From: an uncultured Amaricoccus sp.
GTDB taxonomy: Bacteria > Pseudomonadota > Alphaproteobacteria > Rhodobacterales > Rhodobacteraceae
Direction of reading: 5' to 3'
Length of the DNA: 5,149 nucleotides
Assembly (NCBI RefSeq): GCF_937858865.1
Contig: NZ_CALLYO010000171.1
Coordinates: 1 to 5,149, forward strand
The notes beneath the pieces are model-generated. The model saw nothing but the letters and a program-made list of their open reading frames with translations, was not told the DNA's origin and made no database searches. Positions 1-5,149 of this stretch are shown one piece after another; the first letter of the stretch is position 1; each line of letters opens with the position of its first letter. The translations under genes were made by a program, and so were the position numbers.

Positions 1-98
1 TGATCAAGGCGGGAACCGGGCGGGCGCGCGAGGTGCACCCGGCGACCTGGCTGGTTGCGGCGCTCTTCCTGATCCGCTTCGCCTTCTTCGCGGAGTGA
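1..98 (+). CDS. 3' end of an unidentified gene, probably a membrane protein
   Basis: An open frame enters from the left edge (first complete codon at 3) and stops at TGA 96-98, giving the last 31 residues of a protein. The tail begins IKAGTGRAREVHPATW and continues into a hydrophobic run, LVAALFLIRFAFFAE, long enough for a short C-terminal membrane segment. All but one of its codons outside the first few end in G or C, as in the real genes downstream. I do not recognise the family and too little is visible to assign a function. It is separated from the transporter operon by about 265 bases with hairpins, so it is probably a separate transcription unit. Confidence 0.6.
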   Translation, partial: IKAGTGRAREVHPATWLVAALFLIRFAFFAE

Positions 99-130
99 GG
101 TGGGCCCGGCGAACGCCGGGCGACGCCACC
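99..130 (+). terminator. GC-rich hairpin directly after the upstream stop codon
   Basis: A perfect 7-bp inverted repeat, GCCCGGC (104-110) and GCCGGGC (115-121), encloses a GAAC loop. It is flanked by a second complementary pair, GGTGG (99-103) and CCACC (126-130), with a four-base bulge GACG on the 3' side. It starts immediately after the stop at 96-98, which suits a transcription terminator or 3'-end stabilising hairpin for the upstream gene. No T-run follows, so a classical intrinsic terminator is not shown. It could instead be the first element of the structured leader of the downstream operon. Confidence 0.4.
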
Positions 131-139
131 AGGATGCGA

Positions 140-160
140 CCCTGCCCGAGGCGGGCAGGG
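140..160 (+). repeat. Perfect 9-bp inverted repeat in the leader
   Basis: CCCTGCCCG (140-148) and its exact reverse complement CGGGCAGGG (152-160) are separated by AGG. Pairing eight bases with a five-base loop gives a very stable hairpin in RNA. No T-tract follows. It may be a second part of the upstream gene's terminator, a stem of a leader RNA, or a protein-binding palindrome. The sequence shows only the symmetry. Confidence 0.5.
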
Positions 161-219
161 CACCGACGGCACGGACCCGCGGTCCGGGACGGGAGGCTCC
201 AGCAGGCCCCCGCGCCCCG

Positions 220-281
220 GATCGGCCTTCAGGCAGCGCCACCCCCGCACCGGCTGGCCCCGCCTGCGGGCGCGGCCGATC
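220..281 (+). repeat. Long-range 8-bp pairing with a competing internal hairpin
   Basis: GATCGGCC (220-227) is the exact reverse complement of GGCCGATC (274-281), so the intervening 46 bases can be closed into a domain. Inside it, GGCCCCGCC (256-264) pairs with GGCGCGGCC (269-277) around a TGCG loop with one C-C mismatch. Both structures need bases 274-277, so the full forms exclude each other. Two exclusive folds upstream of a start codon are what a regulatory RNA would show, but this is inference from sequence symmetry in GC-rich DNA. Confidence 0.35.
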
Positions 282-345
282 TCCCCTTCGGGGACCGGCG
301 GGGATATTCTCGGCGAAAGACCACAGGAGCGGCGCAAGTCCGCCA

Positions 346-355
346 GGGAGAGGAG
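346..355 (+). promoter_or_regulatory. Ribosome binding site of the ATPase gene
   Basis: A strong purine-rich Shine-Dalgarno sequence, GGGAGAGGAG, ends eight bases before ATG 364. It decides the start: the frame is open as far back as an ATG at 100, but that codon has no comparable site and family similarity begins at the residues encoded from 364. Confidence 0.8.
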
Positions 356-363
356 AGACAAGA

Positions 364-1926
364 ATGTCGGAGGACCGACTCGAGCTTCGGGGGGTGACCA
401 AGGCCTTCCCCGGCGTGCTCGCCAACGACCACGTGAGCTTCGCCGTCCGGCCGGGGGCGATCCACGCGCTGCTCGGCGAGAACGGCGCCGGCAAGTCGAC
501 GCTGGTCAAGATGATCTACGGCGTGCTGCACCCCGACGAGGGCGAGATCCGCTTCGACGGGAAGCCGGTGACGATCCCGAACCCGAAGGCGGCGCGCGCC
601 ATGGGGATCGGCATGGTCTTCCAGCACTTCTCGCTCTTCGAGGCGCTGAGCGTGCTCGAGAACATCGCCCTCGGCCTCGACGAGCGGCTCTCGCCCGCCG
701 ACCTCGAGCGGCGCATCCGCGAGGTGCTGGCGCGCTACGGGCTGACGCTCGACCCGCACCGCACCGTCGCGACGCTGTCGGTCGGCGAGCGGCAGCGGAT
801 CGAGATCGTCCGGGCGCTGCTGCTCGATCCGAAGCTCCTCATCATGGACGAGCCGACGAGCGTGCTGACCCCGCAGGAGGTGACGCAGCTCTTCGAGACG
901 CTGCGGGCGCTCGCTGCGAGCGGCTGCTCGATCCTCTACATCAGCCACAAGCTGCACGAGATAAAGGCGCTCTGCGACAAGGCGACGATCCTGCGCGGCG
1001 GCAAGGTGGTGGGCGACTGCGTGCCGGCCGAGGAGAGCTCGCGCTCGATGGCCGAGATGATGATCGGCGGCAGCCTGCGCGACATCAAGAAGGCCGCCGG
1101 CCGCACCCTCGGGGCGCCGAAGTTCGTCGTCGAGGGGCTGAGCCTCGAGGGGACGGGCGACTTCGACGTGGCGCTGAAGGGCATCGGCTTCTCGGTCGGG
1201 GCGGGCGAGATCCTCGGCATCGCCGGGGTCGCCGGCAACGGGCAGAACGAGCTCGTCCTCGCCCTCTCCGGCGAGACGCCAGGCGAGGCGGCGGCGGTCC
1301 GGCTCGACGGCACGCCGATCGGCGCGCTCCGCATCGGCGAGCGGCGCCGGCTCGGCCTCGCCGCCGTGCCCGAGGAGCGCAACGGCCACGCGGCGGTGCC
1401 GGGCTTCAGCCTCGCCGACAACGCGGTGCTGACCGCGCGCGGGCGCAAGGGCCTGGTCAACCGCGGGGTGATCGCCGCCGGCAAGGCCGCCGGCTACGCC
1501 GAGGAGGTGATCCGCGCCTTCGCGGTGAAGGCGACCGGCCCCGCCGCCACCGCCGGGTCGCTCTCGGGCGGCAACCTGCAGAAGTTCATCATGGGCCGCG
1601 AGGTGCTGCAGGTGCCGGAGATCCTCATCGTCTCGCAGCCGACCTGGGGGGTGGATGCGGGCGCGGCGGCGGCGATCCACCAGGCGCTGGTCGATCTCGC
1701 CGCGCGCGGCTCGGCGATCGTCGTCGTCAGCCAGGATCTCGACGAGCTCTTCGCGCTGTCGGATTCGCTGGCGGTCATCAACGAGGGGCGCCTCTCGCCG
1801 AAGCGGCCGATCGCGGACTTCTCGCTCGAGGAGATCGGGCTGCTGATGGGCGGGGTGCACGGCGAGGCGGACCAGGGCGCGCATGTCGCCGCGGCGCCGG
1901 TGGTGGAGGCGAGCCATGCTCATTGA
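364..1926 (+). CDS. BMP-type (NupO/YufO-like) ABC importer ATPase with two fused nucleotide-binding domains
   Basis: This 520-residue cytoplasmic ATPase powers the importer formed with the two permeases and binding protein downstream. Domain 1 (about 4-235) is intact: Walker A GENGAGKST at 38-46, Q-loop Gln87, signature LSVGERQ at 138-144, Walker B LLIMDEP at 158-164 with catalytic Glu163, and switch His195. Domain 2 (about 254-498) keeps the signature LSGGNLQ (400-406) but is degenerate elsewhere: its Walker A region reads GVAGNGQNE (Gln294 where Lys is expected), Walker B ends SQPTWGVD with Ser424-Gln425 instead of Asp-Glu, and the H-loop position is Gln457. So one of the two composite ATP sites should hydrolyse. 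This degeneracy, the QPTWGVD motif and the terminal LLMGG are typical of the YufO/NupO branch rather than RbsA-like sugar ATPases. The 520-residue length is normal. The last 20 or so residues are an Ala/His-rich tail whose codons overlap the next gene. Substrate cannot be read from this subunit. Confidence 0.93.
   Translation: MSEDRLELRGVTKAFPGVLANDHVSFAVRPGAIHALLGENGAGKSTLVKMIYGVLHPDEGEIRFDGKPVTIPNPKAARAMGIGMVFQHFSLFEALSVLENIALGLDERLSPADLERRIREVLARYGLTLDPHRTVATLSVGERQRIEIVRALLLDPKLLIMDEPTSVLTPQEVTQLFETLRALAASGCSILYISHKLHEIKALCDKATILRGGKVVGDCVPAEESSRSMAEMMIGGSLRDIKKAAGRTLGAPKFVVEGLSLEGTGDFDVALKGIGFSVGAGEILGIAGVAGNGQNELVLALSGETPGEAAAVRLDGTPIGALRIGERRRLGLAAVPEERNGHAAVPGFSLADNAVLTARGRKGLVNRGVIAAGKAAGYAEEVIRAFAVKATGPAATAGSLSGGNLQKFIMGREVLQVPEILIVSQPTWGVDAGAAAAIHQALVDLAARGSAIVVVSQDLDELFALSDSLAVINEGRLSPKRPIADFSLEEIGLLMGGVHGEADQGAHVAAAPVVEASHAH
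1905..1909 (+). promoter_or_regulatory. Ribosome binding site of the first permease, inside the ATPase gene
   Basis: GGAGG sits six bases before ATG 1916 and within the last codons of the ATPase. It favours 1916 over the in-frame ATG at 1883, which has a poorer upstream site and would add an arginine- and tryptophan-rich leader (MSPRRRWWRRA) not expected in this family. Confidence 0.75.
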
Positions 1927-2992
1927 ACTCGAGAAGCGCAAGGAGCCGAGCAAGGCGATGGTCTACCTCACGCCGCTCATCGCGGTGGGGCTGACCATGG
2001 TGGTGGGGGCGCTGATCTTCTCGGCGCTCGGCTACGAGGGGGCGCGGGCGGCCTGGGCGATGTTCGTCGCCCCGCTCGTCGACCCCGGCAAGTGGGAGGA
2101 CCTCGGCCTGAAGGCCGCGCCCCTGGTGATGATCGCCGTCGGGCTCTCGATCGGCTTCCGCGCCAACGTCTGGAACATCGGCGCCGAGGGGCAGTATGTC
2201 GTCGGCGGCCTCGCCGGCACCGGCGTGGCGCTCGCCACCTGGCACCTCGACGGCGGCTGGTGGGTGCTGCCGCTCATGTGCCTCGCCGGCGCGGTGGCGG
2301 GCGCGGCCTATGCGGCGATCCCGGCCATCCTGCGCACCCGGCTCAACGTCAGCGAGATCCTCTCGAGCCTGATGCTGACCTATGTGGCGATCCAGCTGCT
2401 CTACTGGCTGATGAACGGGCCGTGGAAGGACCCCGAGGGGTTCAACTTCCCGCAGTCCCGCCTCTTCCAGGACTTCCAGACGCTGCCCTTCATCTCCGGG
2501 GTGGGCTATCTCAACGTGCCGCTCTCGCTCGTCATCGCGCTCGCGGTCTGGTTCGTGATGGCGCGGACGACCTTCGGCTTCCAGATCCGCACCGTCGGCG
2601 CGGCGCCGCAGGCCGCCCGCTACGGCGGCTTCAGCCAGGAGCGCACGGTCTGGTGGTCGCTCGTCATCGGCGGGGCGCTGGCCGGGCTCGCCGGCATCTT
2701 CGAGGCGGCCGGGCCCTTCGGGCAGATGGTGCCGCAGTTCCCGACCGGCTACGGCTTCACCGCCATCATCGTCGCCTTCCTCGGGCGGCTGCACCCGATC
2801 GGCATCGTCATCCTCGGCGGCCTGGTGCTCGCCGTCACCTACGTCGGCGGCGAGTCGGCGCAGGCGACGCTCGGGCTGCCCAGCTCGGCCACCGGCGTCT
2901 TCCAGGCGATGCTGCTCTTCTTCCTGCTCGCCACCGACATCCTCATCACCCACCGGCTGAAGTGGCGCCGGTCCGCCGAAGGGAGCGCGTGA
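1916..2992 (+). CDS. BMP-type ABC importer permease, YufP/NupP-like
   Basis: This 358-residue inner-membrane protein is one half of the heterodimeric channel (BPD_transp_2 family, as in branched-chain amino acid and ribose importers). Hydrophobic segments are visible near 17-37, 66-83, 94-109, 116-138, 147-166, 201-217, 247-265, 281-312 and 325-345. Family landmarks are GFRANVWNIGAEGQ at 80-93 and LNVSEILSSLML at 143-154. The cytoplasmic loop IRTVGAAPQAARYGG at 224-238 matches the place where these permeases contact the ATPase. Length is usual for YufP-like subunits. The start at ATG 1916 overlaps the ATPase stop by 11 bases and has GGAGG at a good distance, implying translational coupling. 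The stop TGA 2990-2992 shares one base with the next start. Riboflavin, sugar and nucleoside permeases share this fold, so the substrate is inferred only from the cassette type. Confidence 0.92.
   Translation: MLIELEKRKEPSKAMVYLTPLIAVGLTMVVGALIFSALGYEGARAAWAMFVAPLVDPGKWEDLGLKAAPLVMIAVGLSIGFRANVWNIGAEGQYVVGGLAGTGVALATWHLDGGWWVLPLMCLAGAVAGAAYAAIPAILRTRLNVSEILSSLMLTYVAIQLLYWLMNGPWKDPEGFNFPQSRLFQDFQTLPFISGVGYLNVPLSLVIALAVWFVMARTTFGFQIRTVGAAPQAARYGGFSQERTVWWSLVIGGALAGLAGIFEAAGPFGQMVPQFPTGYGFTAIIVAFLGRLHPIGIVILGGLVLAVTYVGGESAQATLGLPSSATGVFQAMLLFFLLATDILITHRLKWRRSAEGSA
2981..2985 (+). promoter_or_regulatory. Ribosome binding site of the second permease
   Basis: GGGAG lies six bases before ATG 2992, inside the end of the first permease gene. 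It supports the start at 2992, where ATG overlaps the preceding TGA by one base, over the alternative in-frame ATG at 3001. Confidence 0.7.
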
Positions 2993-3912
2993 TGGACGCC
3001 ATGTGGTTCTCGGTCGCGATGACGATCGTCGCCGCCTCGACGCCGCTCCTGCTCGCGGCGCTGGGCGAGCTGGTGGTGGAGAAGGCGGGCGTGCTGAACC
3101 TCGGGCTCGAGGGGATGATGCTGGTCGGGGCGGTGACGGGCTTCGCCGTCACCTTCGCGACCGGCGCGGCGCTCGTCGGGATCGTCGCCGCCATGCTGGC
3201 GGCGGTGGCGGCCTCGATGATCTTCGCCTTCCTGACGCTGACGCTCGCCTCGAACCAGGTGGCGACCGGGCTGGCGCTGACCATCTTCGGCGTCGGGATC
3301 TCCTCGATGATCGGCGAGGGCTTCGTCGGCAAGACGATCCCGGTCCTCGGGCCGGTCTTTCCCGAGGCGCTCGCCGGGCATCCGTTCCTGCGGCTCCTCT
3401 TCGGGCATTCCCCGCTCGTCTACGTCTCGCTGGTGATGACGGCGGTCGTCGCCTGGTTCCTCACCCGCTCCCGCGCCGGGCTGATCCTGCGGGCGGTGGG
3501 CGAGAACGACGCCTCGGCGCATTCGATCGGCTATTCGGTGATCGGCGTGCGCTATGCGGCGGTCGCCTTCGGCGGCGCGATGGCTGGTCTCGCCGGCTGC
3601 TTCTACTCGATGGTGCAGACGCCGATGTGGGCGGAGGAGCTGACCGCGGGGCGGGGCTGGATCGCGCTCGCGCTCGTCGTCTTCTCGGCCTGGAAGCCCT
3701 GGCGGCTGCTGCTCGGGGCGTACCTCTTCGGCACGGTGATGACGCTCGAGCTGCAGGCCAAGGCGGCGGGGGTCGGAATCTTCGCGCCCGAGTTCCTCGC
3801 GGCGCTGCCCTATCTTGCCACGATCCTCGTCCTCGCGCTTATCTCGTCGAGGAGGTCGGTCGGCGCCGCGGCGCCCGCCTGCCTCGGCCGGCCGTTCAAG
3901 CCTGCAACGTAA
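2992..3912 (+). CDS. BMP-type ABC importer permease, YufQ/NupQ-like
   Basis: This 306-residue inner-membrane protein is the second, shorter channel subunit, again of the BPD_transp_2 family. Landmarks are GELVVEKAGVLNLGLEGMML at 25-44 near the N-terminus, ASNQVATGLALTIFG at 86-100, the ATPase-contacting loop LRAVGENDASAHSIGYS at 166-182, and TAGRGWIALALVVFSAWKP at 218-236. Hydrophobic segments fall near 8-25, 42-57, 60-83, 88-106, 141-157, 187-207, 222-248 and 267-285. It is shorter than the first permease, as expected for the YufQ partner of YufP. Its ATG shares a base with the previous stop, so it is probably translated by coupling. It ends at TAA 3910-3912, 20 bases before the binding-protein gene. 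No frameshift or missing segment is visible. Confidence 0.92.
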   Translation: MDAMWFSVAMTIVAASTPLLLAALGELVVEKAGVLNLGLEGMMLVGAVTGFAVTFATGAALVGIVAAMLAAVAASMIFAFLTLTLASNQVATGLALTIFGVGISSMIGEGFVGKTIPVLGPVFPEALAGHPFLRLLFGHSPLVYVSLVMTAVVAWFLTRSRAGLILRAVGENDASAHSIGYSVIGVRYAAVAFGGAMAGLAGCFYSMVQTPMWAEELTAGRGWIALALVVFSAWKPWRLLLGAYLFGTVMTLELQAKAAGVGIFAPEFLAALPYLATILVLALISSRRSVGAAAPACLGRPFKPAT

Positions 3913-3920
3913 CGACAACA

Positions 3921-3926
3921 GGGAGA
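3921..3926 (+). promoter_or_regulatory. Ribosome binding site of the binding-protein gene
   Basis: GGGAGA lies six bases before ATG 3933 in the only true gap inside the operon. It favours this ATG over the in-frame ATG nine bases later (residue 4), for which the spacing would be too long. Having its own strong site fits the need for more binding protein than channel subunits. Confidence 0.75.
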
Positions 3927-3932
3927 TTTCCG

Positions 3933-5009
3933 ATGACACTGATGACCCGCCGCTCGCTGCTCAGGACGGGGGCGGCCGCCGCGGCGCTGCCGCTCGTCGC
4001 CGGCCGCGCCTTCGCCCAGGAGCCGCTCAAGGTCGGCTTCGTCTACGTCGGCCCGGTCGGCGACTTCGGCTATACCTATGCCCACGACCAGGGGCGGCAG
4101 GAGGCCGACGCCCACTTCGGCGACCGGATCCGCACGACCTACGTCGAGAACGTGGCCGAGGGGCCGGACAGCGAGCGGGTGATCCGCAACCTCGCCGAGG
4201 ACGGCAACCAGCTGATCTTCACCTGCTCCTTCGGCTTCATGAACCCGACGATCAAGGTGGCCAAGCGCTTCCCGGACGTGAAGTTCGAGCATTGCTCGGG
4301 CTACCAGCGGGCGGAGAACGTCGCGACCTACAACGCCCGCTTCTACGAGGGGCGCGCGGTCTGCGGCACCATCGCGGCGAAGATGTCGAAGTCGGGGGTG
4401 GCGGGCTACATCGCCTCCTTCCCGATCCCCGAGGTCGTCTCGGGCATCAACGCCTTCACGCTGGCCGCGCGGCGGGTGAACCCGGCCTTCCAGACCAAGG
4501 TGGTCTGGGTCTCCTCCTGGTACGACCCGGCCAAGGAGGCGGACGCGGCCAAGGCGCTCTTCGACCAGGGCGCGGACGTCATCGCCCAGCACACCGACAG
4601 CCCGGCGGCGCTGCAGGCGGCCGAGCAGCGCGGGCTCTGGGCCTTCGGCCAGGCCTGGGACATGTCCTCCTTCGCGCCCAAGGCGCATCTGACCGCGATC
4701 CAGAACCACTGGGGCGCCTACTATATCGAGCGCATCCAGAAGACGCTCGACGGCGCCTGGGAGAGCGGCGACGCCTGGTGGGGCTTCAAGGAGGGGATGC
4801 TGAAGATGAGCCCCTTCAACCCGGCGATCCCGGCGGACGTCATCGAGGCAGCGAACGAGACCGAGGTCGGCATCGTCGACGGCTCGGCCCCGCCCTTCGC
4901 CGGGCCGATCGTCAACCAGGCCGGGGAGGAGAAGGCGGCGGCCGGCTCGGCGCTCGACGATCCGGCGATCCTGTCGATGGACTGGTACGTCGAGGGCGTG
5001 CAGAGCTGA
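3933..5009 (+). CDS. Periplasmic BMP/Med-family substrate-binding protein of the ABC importer
   Basis: This 358-residue secreted protein captures the ligand for the importer. Residues 1-28 are a signal peptide with a twin-arginine-like motif, TRRSLLR at 5-11, a hydrophobic alanine/leucine core and a cleavage site after AFA (26-28), before QEP. There is no lipobox cysteine, so it should be free in the periplasm, unlike BMP lipoproteins of Gram-positives and spirochaetes. The mature part starts with the family's first strand, KVGFVYVGPVGDFGYTYAHD (33-52), and continues with TCSFGFMNP (97-105), FEHCSGY (118-124), GYIASFPIPEVV (158-169), VVWVSSWYDP (190-199), DVIAQHTDSP (215-224) and FGQAWDM (238-244), the usual BMP order. 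Aromatics such as Phe45, Trp196 and Trp242 and acidic Asp44 and Asp243 sit where ligand contacts are plausible. Characterised relatives bind purine nucleosides (PnrA, NupN); a nucleobase or other ligand remains possible. Mature cysteines 98, 121 and 144 are noted. Last gene of the operon. Confidence 0.92.
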   Translation: MTLMTRRSLLRTGAAAAALPLVAGRAFAQEPLKVGFVYVGPVGDFGYTYAHDQGRQEADAHFGDRIRTTYVENVAEGPDSERVIRNLAEDGNQLIFTCSFGFMNPTIKVAKRFPDVKFEHCSGYQRAENVATYNARFYEGRAVCGTIAAKMSKSGVAGYIASFPIPEVVSGINAFTLAARRVNPAFQTKVVWVSSWYDPAKEADAAKALFDQGADVIAQHTDSPAALQAAEQRGLWAFGQAWDMSSFAPKAHLTAIQNHWGAYYIERIQKTLDGAWESGDAWWGFKEGMLKMSPFNPAIPADVIEAANETEVGIVDGSAPPFAGPIVNQAGEEKAAAGSALDDPAILSMDWYVEGVQS

Positions 5010-5022
5010 GCCGCCGCCCGCC

Positions 5023-5050
5023 CGGTCGCGGGCGCCGCCGCCCGTGACCG
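5023..5050. terminator. 12-bp hairpin after the operon, probable bidirectional terminator
   Basis: Positions 5023-5034 pair with 5039-5050: CGGTC with GACCG, a G-T wobble at 5028/5045, then CGGGCG with CGCCCG, around a four-base CCGC loop. Eleven of twelve pairs are Watson-Crick. It begins 13 bases after the binding-protein stop and ends 13 bases from the likely stop of a minus-strand gene at 5064-5066. It works equally on either strand by symmetry. Neither side has a clear T-run, so termination strength is uncertain; it may mainly protect mRNA 3' ends. Confidence 0.65.
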
Positions 5051-5063
5051 ATCCCGCCATCGG

Positions 5064-5149
5064 CTATTCCTCGCGGGGCCCCCCGGCGCCGCGGACGCGC
5101 CCGTACCGCCGCCGCAGCGGGAACGGCGGCAGCCAGGCCTCGCGGCGGA
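5064..5149 (-). CDS. Probable 3' end of an unidentified convergent gene
   Basis: Read on the minus strand, a frame enters from the right edge and ends at a TAG (plus-strand CTA at 5064-5066), giving a 27-residue tail that begins RREAWLPPFPLRRRYGRV and ends GGPREE. Nearly every codon ends in G or C, and aromatic residues are present. The hairpin at 5023-5050 lies midway between this stop and the binding-protein stop, as expected for convergent genes. I do not recognise the protein. The rival reading is a plus-strand gene starting at GTG 5044, but that start lies within the hairpin and has no Shine-Dalgarno sequence. The two frames share third positions, so codon bias cannot separate them. Confidence 0.45.
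   Translation of the reverse strand, partial: RREAWLPPFPLRRRYGRVRGAGGPREE

Larger units (their letters stand above)
99..363 (+). other. Non-coding leader of the transporter operon, rich in inverted repeats
   Basis: This 265-base gap lies between the upstream stop and the ATPase start. I accept no gene in it: the frame is open upstream of the ATPase start, but the implied peptide is low-complexity Pro/Arg/Gly/Ala unlike an ABC N-terminus. It holds several inverted repeats: 104-110/115-121 (7 bp), 140-148/152-160 (9 bp perfect), 172-177/181-186 (6 bp), 256-264/269-277 (9 positions, one mismatch), 220-227/274-281 (8 bp, long range) and 282-286/290-294 (5 bp). Some compete for the same bases. 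By eye I cannot match it to the TPP, cobalamin, FMN, glycine, SAH or purine riboswitch consensus. No convincing -35/-10 promoter pair was found. High GC raises the chance of accidental pairing. Confidence 0.6.

Noticed and set aside
302..310. A -10-like TATTCT at 305-310
   Set aside because: It matches the consensus at four of six positions, but no -35-like hexamer is found at 16-18 bases upstream, so a promoter is not supported.
321..350. Faint resemblance to a cobalamin or FMN riboswitch segment (GGCGCAAGTCCGCC)
   Set aside because: The essential conserved boxes of those riboswitches are absent from the leader, and a short hairpin with an AAGTCC loop is not diagnostic.
100..363. In-frame extension of the ATPase back to an ATG at 100
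   Set aside because: The added 88 residues are low-complexity Pro/Arg/Gly/Ala, no Shine-Dalgarno sequence precedes the ATG, and the normal ABC N-terminus begins at 364 behind a strong ribosome binding site.
229..1953. Very long open frame on the minus strand across the ATPase gene
   Set aside because: It is the antisense shadow expected in GC-rich coding DNA: the product is Arg/Asp/Ala-rich without recognisable motifs, while the plus strand carries clear ABC motifs throughout.
1778..5060. Other long open frames overlapping the permeases and binding protein on both strands
   Set aside because: Their translations are repetitive Arg/Gly/Ala/Pro-rich sequences without motifs and overlap intact, recognisable genes in other frames.
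5044..5149. A plus-strand gene starting at GTG 5044 (VTDPAIGYSS)
   Set aside because: The start codon lies in the 3' arm of a strong hairpin, there is no Shine-Dalgarno sequence, and the peptide quickly becomes Pro/Arg/Gly-rich. It is not fully excluded because the window ends here.
1..5149. Search for CRISPR arrays, tRNA or rRNA genes, insertion sequences and attachment sites
   Set aside because: No regularly spaced direct repeats, tRNA cloverleaf, rRNA-like tract, transposase motif or flanking terminal repeats were seen by eye.

Overview
The window comes from a very GC-rich bacterial chromosome. Codon third positions are almost all G or C, the periplasmic binding protein carries a twin-arginine-type leader with no lipobox, and the protein sequences resemble the alphaproteobacterial branch of their families. 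An alphaproteobacterium (Rhodobacterales- or Rhodospirillales-like) is the best guess, but no marker gene is present to settle it.

Layout. Positions 1-98 hold the last 31 codons of an unidentified gene ending in a hydrophobic segment. Positions 99-363 are a non-coding leader full of GC-rich inverted repeats. Positions 364-5009 hold four plus-strand genes in one tight operon: a double-domain ATPase (364-1926), a first permease (1916-2992), a second permease (2992-3912) and a secreted BMP/Med-family binding protein (3933-5009). The first three genes overlap by 11 and 1 bases; the fourth follows after a 20-base gap with its own ribosome binding site. A 12-bp hairpin lies at 5023-5050. The last bases, 5064-5149, probably hold the 3' end of a gene on the minus strand, so the hairpin would serve as a shared terminator between convergent genes.

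Function. The four genes form a complete BMP-type ABC importer, the class that includes the NupNOPQ/YufNOPQ guanosine importer of Bacillus subtilis, PnrABCDE of Treponema and Rns of streptococci. The binding protein captures the ligand in the periplasm, the two unlike permeases form the membrane channel, and one polypeptide with two ATPase domains powers transport. A purine nucleoside or nucleobase is the likeliest substrate by family; some BMP-type systems carry riboflavin, and no catabolic gene in the window narrows the choice. The second ATPase domain has lost its catalytic residues, as is usual in this family.

Novelty. I see no previously undescribed system here. The parts most worth checking are the structured leader, which could be a cis-regulatory RNA, and the terminator hairpin between convergent genes.
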